From Bin87 sp965204685 (GTDB lineage Bacteria; Chloroflexota; Dehalococcoidia; Lucifugimonadales; UBA3495): a stretch of 64,000 bases of DNA. Every line of letters begins with the position of its first letter. The stretch's first letter is position 1. The stretch spans positions 1,736,001-1,800,000 of the forward strand of contig OZ242004.1 of assembly GCA_965204685.1 (NCBI GenBank). The letters run 5' to 3'. Below, piece after piece: positions 42,165-50,736 of the stretch. Made by a program: the position numbers and the translations under genes. Below the pieces are notes generated by a model. It searched no databases, had not been told where the DNA came from, and saw nothing but the letters and a program-made list of their open reading frames with translations.

Positions 42165-43985
42165 ATGTCCGTTCATCGATTGGCTAAGCCGTTACGCACG
42201 ATTCCATTGTTCCTGTTGCTTCTGGCCCTGCTTGCGGTGTGGGCGTGCGGCGAATCGGCTGCTCCTCCCGAGGAGAGCGTCGCTGCGGCCCCGGCTACCC
42301 AGGCCCCCGCCAGCGTCGCGGCCACCGCAATTCCCGAAGCAACCGCGGCCCCGGCAATGGCTGAAAGCGAGTCCATGCTCCACCTGGCCGTTACCCCGCT
42401 GCCCCAGGACACCTTCTATCCCTGGCTCGCCACCAGCAGCGGCCACCTGGTCTTCCGTCCCATGTGGGAGAACCTGACCACCATGTCGCCCGAAACCGGC
42501 GTGTCCGAGATCTATCCGCAACTGGCCCGCGACTGGGAGATCAGCGCCGACGCCAGCGAGTACACCTTCTACCTTCAAGAGGGTGTGCAGTTCCACTTTG
42601 ACCAGGGCGAATTCACGGTGAAGGACGTGATCTTCACCGCCGACCAGCAGATGTCCGACCCGTTGGCCGGCTGCAAGGCCACCCTGAGCAGGTTCATGGG
42701 CGCCGACTCCATGACCGGTATGATGGAAAACGGCGACATGGAGGTGATCGACGATTACACCTTCAAGATGTCGCTGGCCCGCCCCCAGGTGGACGTGGCC
42801 TCCTGGTACTTCAACATCCTGCAGATCGGCTGCATGGCGGTGCGCAGCTCAGCGCAGTACGAGAAGGAAGGCGACGCCATGTTCGAGAGCGGCCCGGCCG
42901 GCACGGGCGCCTACCAGTTCGTGGAGCGCAAGCTGAAGGAATACACCGAATACGAGGCGGTGCCCTACGACCACTGGCGCGTCAACCCCGAGTTCAAGCG
43001 TATGCGCATCACCACCACGCCGGAGGACCTGACCCGGCTGGCCCTGCTGCTCACCGGCGAGGCCAACATGGTGGACGTGCCCAAGGTGCTGCACCAGCAG
43101 GCCATCGACGAGGGCATGGAGGTCTTTGAAAGCCCGCTGCCCACCGTCGGTCTCACCATCATCCCCTTCGGCCAGTACTACGTGAGCGAAGTCAACTGGA
43201 ACCCCGAAACCGAGCCGTGGACGGCCCCGGGCGAAACCGGCAACCTGGTGCGGGAGGCCATGAACCGCTCCATCGACCGGGAGCAGATCATCAATGAGCT
43301 GTTCAAGGGTCGCGGCGAGCCGATGTACAACACCATCTTCCACCAGTCCCTGGAGGGTTGGAACCCGCGTTGGGAAGAGGAGTTTGACGAGAAGTACGGC
43401 TACGACCCCGAGCTGGCCCGCCAGCTTCTCGACCAGGCCGGCTACCCTGGCGACAACGGCCAGAACCGCTTCAGCCTGGAGGTGTGGCAGAGCAGCCTGC
43501 CCGGCCTGCCCGAGACCATCGAGGTCTCCCAGACGGTGGCCCAGTCCTTCGAGGATATCGGCATCAATGTCAAGCTGGTGGAGGTGGAGTTCGCCCGGGC
43601 CATCGACGCCTTCCGCGACCGGCACGACGCCCACTTCATCCTGCCCGTGCGCCAGACCCTGCGGCCCATCACGGCCAACACCCGCATCTACTACTACACG
43701 GGAGATACCAATCCGGATACCGGCATACCCGGCGGCGGGGTGGCCTACATCGAGGACCAACTCTACGACGACACCTATCACCGGCTGCTGGAGGAAACGA
43801 ATACCGATGAGCGGGAACGGCTGGCGCAGGCAATGGGCGACGACATCTATGACGAGTATCGCACCATTCCCGTCGTCAACATCCGCTCCACGCTGGTAGT
43901 GAATCCTGAAGAGGTAGCCGAGTACGTCTTCGGCAGCATCACCGGCGTCTTCGGACACCTGGAATACGCCAAGAAGGCCCGGTAG
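42165..43985 (+). CDS. ABC transporter family-5 substrate-binding lipoprotein 4
   Basis: A 606-aa paralogue, the most diverged. GGAGGT is eight bases before ATG 42165. Signal peptide TIPLFLLLLALLAVWAC, then a shorter linker. Differences lie at the likely ligand-facing region: ASWYFNILQIGCMAVRSSAQ in place of ADWWFNILVIPCAAVRSSAQ, and HFDQGEFTVKDVIFTADQQM. The C-terminal end is GSITGVFGHLEYAKKAR. The hairpin after the gene (CCCGGCCGG with CCGACCGGG, about 44002-44029) lacks a T-run. Confidence 0.92.
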   Translation: MSVHRLAKPLRTIPLFLLLLALLAVWACGESAAPPEESVAAAPATQAPASVAATAIPEATAAPAMAESESMLHLAVTPLPQDTFYPWLATSSGHLVFRPMWENLTTMSPETGVSEIYPQLARDWEISADASEYTFYLQEGVQFHFDQGEFTVKDVIFTADQQMSDPLAGCKATLSRFMGADSMTGMMENGDMEVIDDYTFKMSLARPQVDVASWYFNILQIGCMAVRSSAQYEKEGDAMFESGPAGTGAYQFVERKLKEYTEYEAVPYDHWRVNPEFKRMRITTTPEDLTRLALLLTGEANMVDVPKVLHQQAIDEGMEVFESPLPTVGLTIIPFGQYYVSEVNWNPETEPWTAPGETGNLVREAMNRSIDREQIINELFKGRGEPMYNTIFHQSLEGWNPRWEEEFDEKYGYDPELARQLLDQAGYPGDNGQNRFSLEVWQSSLPGLPETIEVSQTVAQSFEDIGINVKLVEVEFARAIDAFRDRHDAHFILPVRQTLRPITANTRIYYYTGDTNPDTGIPGGGVAYIEDQLYDDTYHRLLEETNTDERERLAQAMGDDIYDEYRTIPVVNIRSTLVVNPEEVAEYVFGSITGVFGHLEYAKKAR

Positions 43986-44075
43986 GGAGATGATACACTG
44001 ACCCGGCCGGGAGGAGGGATCCGACCGGGCCAGCTGCCCCGAATGAGGGGGGCGCGAATCAGGGCGCTACCGCCG

Positions 44076-45248
44076 CTAAGGCAGCGCCCCGACTTTTTGC
44101 AACAATGCCTGGGTGCCGGCCAGATCACCAAGATCCGCCAGGGTGATTTCGGGCTGGTTGATCTGGTCGAGCGGGGTCAGCAGCACCGAAGGGCGTACAT
44201 CTTCCACCATTGGGTACTCGAAGGTGGACCCGGCGAAGTACTGCTGGGCCACCTTGCTGAGCAGAAATCGGACGAAAGCCTCGGCGTTTTCCGCGTTGTC
44301 CGCAGTCTCGAGGATGCTGACGCCGGACACCAGCACGATGGCTCCGGGGCCGGCAGCGCGCAGGTGAGCGTTCCGAGCCGGGAAGTCCTCGCCCTCTTCA
44401 GCGATGAAGCGGTACAGGTAGTAGTGGTTCACCAGGCCAACGTCGATTTCGCCGTCCGCTGCCGCCGCAACCTGCGGCGTGTTCTTGGGATAAACTTGCA
44501 CGTCGTTGTCCAGCATCGCCCGCAGCCATTGCTCGGTCCGTTCTTCACCCCAGCCCACGCGCAGCGCGGTCACCATGGCCTGGAAGGAGCCGTTGGTCGG
44601 CGCCCAGCCGACCCGGCCCTTCCATTGCGGTTCGGTGAACCCCCAAAGGTCGTCGGGCAGATCCGCCTCAGTGAGCGCCTCGGTGCCGTACACCACCACC
44701 CGGGCGCGCCCGGTGATGCCCACCCAGGTGCCGTCGTCGGATCGCGCCCACTCCGGGGTCATCGCGATTATGTCCTCCGGAAGCGCCACCATCATTTCAG
44801 AAACGGCGGCGAGACCCCCGGGATCCTGGGCGTAGAACACGTCGGCCGGCGAGTTGCCGCCTTCCTCAAGAAGCGTGGCGGCCAACGCGCTGGTCCCGGC
44901 GTACTTGACCTGGACATCGATGCCGGTGACGCCCTTGAACTGCTGGATGATCGGATCCACCAGCGACGCGCTGCGGCCCGAGTATATGATCAGCTTTCCG
45001 GGGCCGTCAGTGGTGGACGGCTCGGGCACGACCCGCGTGACCTCCACCGGCACTTCCCGAGTCACCTCGACTTCCCGTGTAACCTCGGGACCCGGTTGCT
45101 GGACGATTCGGGTAACCTCAACCGGAACCGGCGGTGGTTGAGCGGCGGGCGACCCGCAGGCCGCTATCAGCAGGATGAGGGACAACGCGGCCGCTATCAG
45201 CAGCCCTGAACGGATACGCCAGCCTGGTTTCGCCTGTCTTTGCATCAT
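44076..45248 (-). CDS. Iron(III)-type ABC transporter substrate-binding lipoprotein
   Basis: A 390-aa lipoprotein (SLILLIAACGS lipobox) with a linker of VTR(E/V)V repeats (VEVTRIV, EVTREVEVTREVPVEVTRVV), a pattern often seen on Chloroflexota binding proteins. The body is of the FbpA/FutA class: LIIYSGRSASLVDPIIQQF at the start, DVFYAQDPGGLAAVSE, and GLVNHYYLYRF with the double Tyr that ligates Fe(III). Function as ferric iron binding is likely, though the same fold also binds 2-aminoethylphosphonate or thiamine. GGAGG lies just before the two alternative ATG codons (45248, 45245). A matching ATPase gene lies divergently at 45723. Confidence 0.88.
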   Translation of the reverse strand: MMQRQAKPGWRIRSGLLIAAALSLILLIAACGSPAAQPPPVPVEVTRIVQQPGPEVTREVEVTREVPVEVTRVVPEPSTTDGPGKLIIYSGRSASLVDPIIQQFKGVTGIDVQVKYAGTSALAATLLEEGGNSPADVFYAQDPGGLAAVSEMMVALPEDIIAMTPEWARSDDGTWVGITGRARVVVYGTEALTEADLPDDLWGFTEPQWKGRVGWAPTNGSFQAMVTALRVGWGEERTEQWLRAMLDNDVQVYPKNTPQVAAAADGEIDVGLVNHYYLYRFIAEEGEDFPARNAHLRAAGPGAIVLVSGVSILETADNAENAEAFVRFLLSKVAQQYFAGSTFEYPMVEDVRPSVLLTPLDQINQPEITLADLGDLAGTQALLQKVGALP

Positions 45249-45369
45249 GGGTTCCTCCGCGATGGTCTCCGAAATTGCTCGGTCCGATGCCTGTCAACCC
45301 TCGATATGGAGCGCCGCAAATACCGTTGTGGCGGTACGTTATCAGTTGATTCAGGCTGAACGTGTCCAT

Positions 45370-45398
45370 AAATTAGTGCAGACATACTTTCATGTCAA
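45370..45398 (-). promoter_or_regulatory. Promoter of the iron-type binding protein gene
   Basis: On the minus strand TTGACA (45398-45393), 17-bp spacer, TAATTT (45375-45370). A second TTGACA closer to the gene lacks a good -10. Confidence 0.7.
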
Positions 45399-45643
45399 GT
45401 CCCCAATTACGCGAAAAATCAAGCAATATCGTCTGTCAGTTTGAAGCACGGATTTTTACACAAAGGCCGCCCCACGACGCATAGATGAGCACCGTCGGCG
45501 AGCGGTACGAGGGGTTGCCCGGCGGATACGCCTTGGATGAGCCAGCCCCGGTCTCCTGTGCGCAGGGATCGTAGCGGTGGCCGCTCCGGGTTCGAAGGCA
45601 GTTTCGCTGCGGGTAAATCTGCGGATTTTGCCTTTTGCGCGTG
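45399..45643. other. Gene-free stretch between divergent promoters
   Basis: About 245 bp between the two outward promoters. It is GC-rich and has coding-like frames on both strands (for example a 29-codon one from 45485 that starts MSTVGERYEGLPGGYALDE), none with a ribosome site. A cobalamin-riboswitch-like stretch on the minus strand was examined and rejected. No feature is called here; a relic of a lost gene is possible. Confidence 0.4.
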
Positions 45644-45672
45644 TTGACAGGCAATTGAGGCGCAGATACACT
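45644..45672 (+). promoter_or_regulatory. Promoter of the iron-type ABC ATPase gene
   Basis: TTGACA (45644-45649), 17-bp spacer, TACACT (45667-45672), 50 bases before the start codon. Confidence 0.7.
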
Positions 45673-45722
45673 GACGCCTGCATTCAATCCGCATTCATTC
45701 GTCGACACGATACGGCCTGAAA

Positions 45723-46880
45723 ATGCCCTTCGCTCAATCTAATCGCCATACGCAGGCAGCAGTCAGCGAAACGATTGCCGGGCACAAGGCCCTGCGGTTG
45801 TCGGGCTTGTGGAAATCCTTTCGGGAAACCCAAGCCGTCGCTGACGTTGACCTTGACGTTGCATCGGGCGAGATCCTCTGCCTGCTGGGGCCCAGTGGGT
45901 GCGGCAAGACCACCACGCTCCGCCTGATCGCCGGGTTTGACGCGCCCGACGCCGGAACCATTGAGATCGGCGGGCGCACCGTGTACGGGCCGGGCGTGAA
46001 CGAGAGCCCGGAGAAACGCCGCGTCGGCATGGTCTTCCAGGAAGGAGCCCTGTTCCCCCACCTGACCGTCGCGCAGAACATTGCCTTCGGGCTGGGCCGG
46101 GCGCGGCATCGCAAGGAGCAGGTGGCTGCGGCGTTGCGGATGGTTGACCTGGAAGGCTACGACGAGCGGTACCCCCACCAGCTCTCAGGCGGACAGCAGC
46201 AGCGCGTGGCGCTGGCCCGAGCCCTGGCCCCCGAGCCGGACTTGATCCTCATGGACGAGCCCTTCTCCAGCCTGGACCGCGGCCTTCGGGAACAGTTGCG
46301 CACCGAGGTGCGGGCCATATTGCGCGAGCGCGGCGCCACCGTGGTGTGCGTGACCCACGACCAGGAAGAGGCTATGCAGTTGGGCGACCGGGTCGTGGTG
46401 ATGAACGCGGGAAGGATCGAACAGCTGGGCTCACCGGAGTCGATATTCCACAACCCGGACAATCGCTTCACCGCCGAGTTCTTCGGCACCGCCGACTTCC
46501 TGCCCGCGTGGCAGGAGGGAGATTTTCTGGCCTGCGAGGTTGGCAGCGCTCCGTGGCCGTCGTTCTGGCCCTCGCCGTGGCCGGAGCATAAGGTGCTTCA
46601 GGTCATGGTGCGCCCGGACTGCCTGGACATCGTCCCCGATACCGCGGGCGAAAGCATCGTAACCGGCCGAGAATTCATGGGCGCCTTTCACATGTACGCA
46701 GTGGAGCTGCCGTCGGGACAGCGGGTGCAAGTGCTGAAGTCCCACGTGGAGCACGTTGAGCCCGGATCCCGCGTCCGCACCATCCTCCGTGAAGGCCACA
46801 AGCTCCTGCCGTTCATCGACGGCCGCGCCTTCTTCGACGGCCCTGCCTACCTCGCTGAACTGAGCGAAGCGCACGGGTAG
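45723..46880 (+). CDS. ABC transporter ATP-binding protein, FbpC/PotA-like
   Basis: A 385-aa ATPase with Walker A GPSGCGKTT, Q-loop VFQEGALFPHLTV, signature LSGGQQQRVALARAL, Walker B LILMDEPFSSLD and the switch His (VCVTHDQEEA). A C-terminal regulatory TOBE-like domain (about 270-385) follows. FbpC/FutC-type proteins power ferric iron import, while PotA/MalK relatives serve polyamines or sugars; the divergent FbpA-like gene favours iron. No permease gene (fbpB) is in the window, which is unusual since the genes mostly form one operon. Confidence 0.9.
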   Translation: MPFAQSNRHTQAAVSETIAGHKALRLSGLWKSFRETQAVADVDLDVASGEILCLLGPSGCGKTTTLRLIAGFDAPDAGTIEIGGRTVYGPGVNESPEKRRVGMVFQEGALFPHLTVAQNIAFGLGRARHRKEQVAAALRMVDLEGYDERYPHQLSGGQQQRVALARALAPEPDLILMDEPFSSLDRGLREQLRTEVRAILRERGATVVCVTHDQEEAMQLGDRVVVMNAGRIEQLGSPESIFHNPDNRFTAEFFGTADFLPAWQEGDFLACEVGSAPWPSFWPSPWPEHKVLQVMVRPDCLDIVPDTAGESIVTGREFMGAFHMYAVELPSGQRVQVLKSHVEHVEPGSRVRTILREGHKLLPFIDGRAFFDGPAYLAELSEAHG

Positions 46881-46906
46881 ACCAGGGCTACCGGCGCTGA
46901 TCAGCG

Positions 46907-46938
46907 ATGCCGCCGGTATTGGGCGGCATTTTGTTTTG
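46907..46938 (+). terminator. Terminator after the ABC ATPase
   Basis: ATGCCGCC pairs with GGCGGCAT, 7-base loop, then TTTGTTTT. Confidence 0.85.
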
Positions 46939-46953
46939 AGAAGGGTGACGTGG

Positions 46954-47385
46954 TCACCACGGGATTTGGTCCAGCGTTAGGGCCTTGATCGGGCTGCTTC
47001 GCAAGCGCGCCACCAATGGCCGGTCGGCAGTGATCAAGGGAACCTGTTGTCGCTGGGCCAAGGCACAAAAAAGTGCGTCATAAACGGTGATGCCGGTGTG
47101 GGATGCGAAAAGCAGCGCATCATCGAGGAGTTGGGATTCGGGAACTAGAACGAGGCCTGTCTGTCGTAGCAAGCGGAGAGCACGGACCGCATCGTCGGGC
47201 AGCAAATTATCCCGTACGACGGTTTTCCAGAGCACGTTGGCAGATTCGGTCAAGATATACTCCGGCGCGGTCAACTCCAACGAGGACGATCGGCGCCGGC
47301 CAATAATGCGGCGGACGGTATCCGAGCGGTCTTCAGGCAGGACGTATTTGACGAGCGCGCTTGTATCGATTACTGCGTATGTCAT
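46954..47385 (-). CDS. vapC: VapC-type PIN-domain ribonuclease toxin
   Basis: A 143-aa PIN protein. The catalytic acids are Asp7 (YAVIDTSALVKYV), a Glu in YILTESANVLWK, Asp in ITVYDALFCALAQ and Asp in PLITADRPLVARL. The sequence VYDALFxALA with LxTADxxL is typical of VapC. It overlaps its antitoxin by four bases (ATGA). The toxin is an RNase; the target is not predictable. Confidence 0.92.
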   Translation of the reverse strand: MTYAVIDTSALVKYVLPEDRSDTVRRIIGRRRSSSLELTAPEYILTESANVLWKTVVRDNLLPDDAVRALRLLRQTGLVLVPESQLLDDALLFASHTGITVYDALFCALAQRQQVPLITADRPLVARLRSSPIKALTLDQIPW

Positions 47386-47630
47386 CGATCCCGGTCCTCT
47401 CTGACGTATTCGACCGAACGGTTCAGGTTGCTTCCCAGCCGTGCCGCAATGCTCTGTCGGAGTTCGTCGGCGGCCCTCATCACCTCGTCTTGCGACGGAT
47501 CCAGGTTGCCGGCTACAGCAGCGTGGGCTTTGGGCAAGCTGATTTCCACCTCTACTTCTTGGCCTTCGGGAAAGTCCGTGAGAGCTTGCAACTCAATGGT
47601 CATACCCCGGATCACCCCTTTGGTCTTCAT
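47382..47630 (-). CDS. vapB: VapB-like antitoxin
   Basis: 82 aa starting MKTKGVIRGMTIELQALTDF, the short beta-strand opening (KGVIRGxxIEL...FPEGQEVEVEI) of antitoxins in the AbrB-like or DUF104 group, followed by a helical tail (DELRQSIAARLGSNLNRSVE) likely to bind the toxin. AGGAG lies six bases before ATG 47630. An upstream open frame lacks any ribosome site. Function inferred mainly from pairing with the PIN gene. Confidence 0.8.
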   Translation of the reverse strand: MKTKGVIRGMTIELQALTDFPEGQEVEVEISLPKAHAAVAGNLDPSQDEVMRAADELRQSIAARLGSNLNRSVEYVREDRDR

Positions 47631-47856
47631 GTTGAACTCCTGCCACTCACGCCGGGGGCGCAACCGCCTTCGTGCGGATTGATTATGGCCGGGGAGCGGA
47701 TAGCAGGTCAACTCGGCACGCGATGTCCCGCCGTTGAGTTTCCTCCCGGTGGGGCTCGCCTATAATGGCTGTCACGCCGTAATTGCCGATGCGACAACGG
47801 CGCGGACGGGCAGAAATTAACAACCACCGGCGCCTTTATAGTGCACTGACCTCAGC

Positions 47857-48564
47857 ATGCGTCATTGGAGCCTCGACTTGAATCACATCAAAGCAATCTT
47901 CTTCGACGGAGACGATACCCTCTGGGACTTCCGCGCCGCCATGTTGCAGGCGCTGAAGGTGACGCTGGTCGAGCTGCGGCGTATGGCGGCCAACGAGGCG
48001 GCGGAAGCCCTCACCGTGGCGAGGATGGCGGAGATCCGGGAAGCCGTCGCCGATGAGCTTGGGGAGAGCACAACCTCGGTAGAAGTAATCCGCCACGAGG
48101 CCCTGGCGCGGACGCTGGCCGAAGTTGGCCACCCCAGCACCGTCGGCGTTCAGCGGCTTTACGAGGTCTACACCGAGGCCCGGTTCGCGGCAACCCGGCC
48201 TTTCCCGGGCGTCGTCGACGTGCTGCACGACCTCAAGGGCCGCTACCGGCTGGGCCTGGTGTCCAACGGCAACACCCACCCGGAGCGGGTTGGCCTCGGC
48301 GATATTTTCAGCTTCGTGATCCTGGCCGTGGAGTGCGGCATCGCCAAGCCTGACCGGCGCATCTTCGAGTTGGCTTTGGACAAGTGCGGCTGGGACGCAT
48401 CGCAGGTGGTCCACGTCGGTGATTCCTTGCAGTCTGACATTCTTGGCGCCAATGGGTGCGGGATATGCAGTGTGTGGCTGAACCGGGAAGGAGCGCCCAA
48501 CGGAACGGGCATCGCGCCGGACCGCCAGATCAGCGACCTGCGGGAATTGCCGGACATCCTGTAG
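47857..48564 (+). CDS. HAD-superfamily hydrolase
   Basis: A 235-aa haloacid dehalogenase-like phosphatase. Motif I is FFDGDDTLWDF (nucleophile Asp and the Asp two residues later), motif II LVSNGNTH, motif III Lys in IAKPDRRIFELAL, and motif IV VHVGDSLQSDILGANGCG. The helical cap between motifs I and II places it in subfamily I, close to YjjG/pyrimidine nucleotidase-like or phosphoglycolate phosphatase-like proteins. TTG 47878, with GGAG upstream, is an alternative start. Substrate unknown. Confidence 0.88.
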   Translation: MRHWSLDLNHIKAIFFDGDDTLWDFRAAMLQALKVTLVELRRMAANEAAEALTVARMAEIREAVADELGESTTSVEVIRHEALARTLAEVGHPSTVGVQRLYEVYTEARFAATRPFPGVVDVLHDLKGRYRLGLVSNGNTHPERVGLGDIFSFVILAVECGIAKPDRRIFELALDKCGWDASQVVHVGDSLQSDILGANGCGICSVWLNREGAPNGTGIAPDRQISDLRELPDIL

Positions 48565-48666
48565 GGCAGCCCCCTGCCCCGCGTCGAACCATGCGGGATC
48601 GGGGTATGAACCGGGGTATGCGGTATAATCGCGCCATAACCTGAATCATCCCCGGAGGAAGGGGCA

Positions 48667-49440
48667 GTGCCACGACCACGTAGAACCGCCACCGAAACCA
48701 GGGCGCAGACCGAAGGGCATGACACGCCGGAGCGACTGTCGCCGGTCACCGAGAACTACCTGCTGTCGTTGTATAAGATGTGGGAGGACTCGGAGATCCC
48801 GACGCTGACACAGCTGACCGAGGCGTTGCGACAGTTGCCGCCGACGGAAGGGCTGGGGACATCGGTGCCGTCGGTGGCCGGGATGCTGCGGCGGATGCAG
48901 AAGCAGGGCCTGGTGGATATCGGCAGCGACAAGCGCATCCGGATGACGAGGCGAGGACAGACAGAAGGCGAGAACATCGCGCGCCGCCACCGGCTGGCGG
49001 AGTGGCTCGTGGTGAGCCTGCTGGGGATGGAGCTGCACGAAGCCCACATTGAGGCGCACCAACTGGAGCATGGCATGTCCGACGCGATGGAGGCCAAGCT
49101 CATGGAGCGATTGGGCAACCCTACCCACTCGCCCTTCGGCTGGCCGATACCGGGCAGCGGCCCGACGGCCCCGTCACCGGATGCCGTCACCCTGGACAAC
49201 GCCACCAGTGGAACGGCCTACGTGGTGGATCGGGTCCCGGAAGAGGATGCGGAGTTGCTGAAATTCCTGGGCACGGCGCAGTTGGTACCGGAGCGCCGGA
49301 TCACCCTTCTGGAGGGCATGCCCTACCTGGGCGTCATGCAGGTTGAGACGGAAGTGGACCGCATCTCCATCGGCTACAACGTGGCGCGGCAGATCGTGGT
49401 GCGGCCGGCTGAGGCTGGAGAAGAGGGAGAGGCTTCCTGA
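48667..49440 (+). CDS. DtxR/MntR-family metal-dependent transcriptional regulator
   Basis: A 257-aa regulator with a GTG start following GGAGGAAGGGG. The N-terminal winged helix (RLSPVTENYLLSLYKMWEDS, LTEALRQLPPTEG, VAGMLRRMQKQGLVDI) contains a six-residue insertion compared with usual DtxR. The dimerisation/metal domain includes ARRHRLAEWLVVSLLGMELH, AHIEAHQLEHGMSDAMEAKL, with His and Glu ligands typical of MntR/IdeR, and GNPTHSPFGWPIPG. A C-terminal FeoA/SH3-like domain follows. It senses Fe or Mn and represses uptake genes; the iron-type genes at 44-47 kb and the metal ATPase at 25 kb are natural targets, by inference. TATAAT lies about 40 bases upstream. Confidence 0.92.
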   Translation: MPRPRRTATETRAQTEGHDTPERLSPVTENYLLSLYKMWEDSEIPTLTQLTEALRQLPPTEGLGTSVPSVAGMLRRMQKQGLVDIGSDKRIRMTRRGQTEGENIARRHRLAEWLVVSLLGMELHEAHIEAHQLEHGMSDAMEAKLMERLGNPTHSPFGWPIPGSGPTAPSPDAVTLDNATSGTAYVVDRVPEEDAELLKFLGTAQLVPERRITLLEGMPYLGVMQVETEVDRISIGYNVARQIVVRPAEAGEEGEAS

Positions 49441-49448
49441 GGCGATCA

Positions 49449-49835
49449 ATGGCCACGACATCGTTCCGAGACCGCATAGCCGAACTGTTCACCGACGCCC
49501 GCGAGATGCACGCTCGGGCAATTGCATGTCTCGAGTACGACGATATCCGGGACGCGGCGGAAAAAGCCTGGTGCGCTACCAAGCGCGCCACTGACGCCCT
49601 CGTTCTTGCCCGCTCCGGTGAAGAACCGGAAACGACCGCCCGGACCACCGAAGGTCTTCTGGAGTTAGCCAGCGAAATTCCCGAGGCCGAGACGCTGGTT
49701 GGACGTTATTTCACCCGCATCAGCTACCTGCACGGGTCCTGTTTTTACAATGGGACGTGCGGCCCGCACACGGAACGCCGCATCCGGGAGACTGCGGAGT
49801 ACATCGACGACGCTGAGAGGCTGGCCGAGACGTAA
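49449..49835 (+). CDS. PaREP1/HEPN-like small helical protein
   Basis: A 128-aa helical protein. The segment ARAIACLEYDDIRDAAEKAW then CATKRATDALVLARSGEEPE resembles the PaREP1/HEPN-like fold, where paired helices bind a partner or nucleic acid. The catalytic RxxxxH of HEPN RNases is not evident. GAGG precedes ATG 49449, and the gene starts eight bases after the DtxR stop, so the two are likely co-transcribed. Role unknown. Confidence 0.6.
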   Translation: MATTSFRDRIAELFTDAREMHARAIACLEYDDIRDAAEKAWCATKRATDALVLARSGEEPETTARTTEGLLELASEIPEAETLVGRYFTRISYLHGSCFYNGTCGPHTERRIRETAEYIDDAERLAET

Positions 49836-49865
49836 CGATCCGAAGCGCCAGCCTGCGGCCGCTGT

Positions 49866-50435
49866 CTAGGTCTCGACGCTGAGCGCGCGGCGCACCTCGG
49901 CCCAGCCGTCGGCCATGGAGCGCTCGGGGAACGCTGGCGGTTCCGGCTCGGGCAGCACCTTCACGGCCACCAGCACCGGGCCGGCGCGGGCCATGATGTC
50001 CTCCAAACCGATCAGGAACTCTTCCAGGTTCTCGAACCGGCAGGCGTGGGCGTAGCCGGCGCTGCGGGCCATACCCTCGAAATCCACCCGATCCAGCCCG
50101 CGAATGGGCATCCCGTCGGTGGAGGTGTGGTCGGCGTCCTCCAGAACGAAATGGACGAAGTTAGCCGGAGACGCCTCGCCGATGGTTGCCAGGCTGGCCA
50201 GGTCGGTGCGCAGGGTGGCGTCACAGTCCAGCACGAGGATGCGGCGGTTGGGCTGGGCCAGAGACAGACCGAGCCCGACGGCCGGCGCGCGGTCCATGCA
50301 ATCGGTCAGGTCGATGTCCAGGTCGCGCCGCTCGGAGACGTTGTGCCAGTCGCGCAGGGCGGCCGAGGTCGACACCACCAGCGCATCCTGACGGTGGTAG
50401 TTGATGGCGCGGGCGACTTCGCGAGAGGGGATCAT
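49866..50435 (-). CDS. Degenerate ComE-like ThDP-binding paralogue
   Basis: A 189-aa protein resembling the ThDP-binding subunit at 51516: PSREVARAINYHRQDALVVS, GLGLSLAQPNRRILVLDCDA and FEGMARSAGYAHACRFENLE align along the whole length. The ThDP motif has changed: LDGDGSLLMN in the paralogue is LDCDATLRTD here (residues 69-78), losing both Gly and the Asn that hold the diphosphate and Mg. It is probably not catalytic, unless it works with a different cofactor or as a regulatory subunit. No clear ribosome site precedes ATG 50435. Confidence 0.75.
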   Translation of the reverse strand: MIPSREVARAINYHRQDALVVSTSAALRDWHNVSERRDLDIDLTDCMDRAPAVGLGLSLAQPNRRILVLDCDATLRTDLASLATIGEASPANFVHFVLEDADHTSTDGMPIRGLDRVDFEGMARSAGYAHACRFENLEEFLIGLEDIMARAGPVLVAVKVLPEPEPPAFPERSMADGWAEVRRALSVET

Positions 50436-50498
50436 TGCGTTTTACATCGATAGACAGGATGGACAGGATCCGGACTGAATGGATATGGGATGCAGCGA

Positions 50499-50717
50499 TC
50501 AATCATCGCTGTTGGCTTCCCGCTCCGAGTCGCGGCGGGCCTCGCCGCGGCGTTGGGATACCATCAGGTACAGGCCCGCCGGGATGAGCACGGCGCCGGG
50601 AATTGCCTTGAGCGCGTTGCCCTCCACGAAGCCCAGCCACAGCAGGTAGAAGCCGGCGACGACCACGGCCGACGCGAAAAGGCGGCCAAAGATGCTGAAA
50701 GGGCGAAACTTGGGCAT
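50499..50717 (-). CDS. Small membrane protein
   Basis: A 72-aa protein with two hydrophobic segments (LFASAVVVAGFYLLWLGFV and AIPGAVLIPAGLYLMV), then a polar tail (SQRRGEARRDSEREANSDD). Lies 20 bp after the DUF2283-like gene on the same strand. No family recognised. Confidence 0.5.
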   Translation of the reverse strand: MPKFRPFSIFGRLFASAVVVAGFYLLWLGFVEGNALKAIPGAVLIPAGLYLMVSQRRGEARRDSEREANSDD

Positions 50718-50736
50718 GGGCCGGCCCGGTGGCTTG

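Noticed and set aside
45485..45574. 29-codon peptide starting MSTVGERYEGLPGGYALDE as a possible small gene
   Set aside because: No ribosome site, and no neighbouring maturation gene to suggest a modified peptide.
45588..45598. GGGTTCGAAGG resembling a tRNA T-loop
   Set aside because: No acceptor stem, anticodon arm or D-arm can be formed around it.
45450..45640. Cobalamin-riboswitch-like stretch on the minus strand (CCGGAGCGGCCACCGCTACG followed by CAGGAGACCGG) upstream of the iron-type binding protein
   Set aside because: Only about 12 bases separate the two conserved parts, too few for the helices between them in real B12 riboswitches, and the GGTGxxAxTCCGG part is missing.
47760..47770. 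TATAAT at about 47761 as promoter of the HAD gene
   Set aside because: No -35 box at a normal distance and the leader would be about 90 bases; too weak to call.
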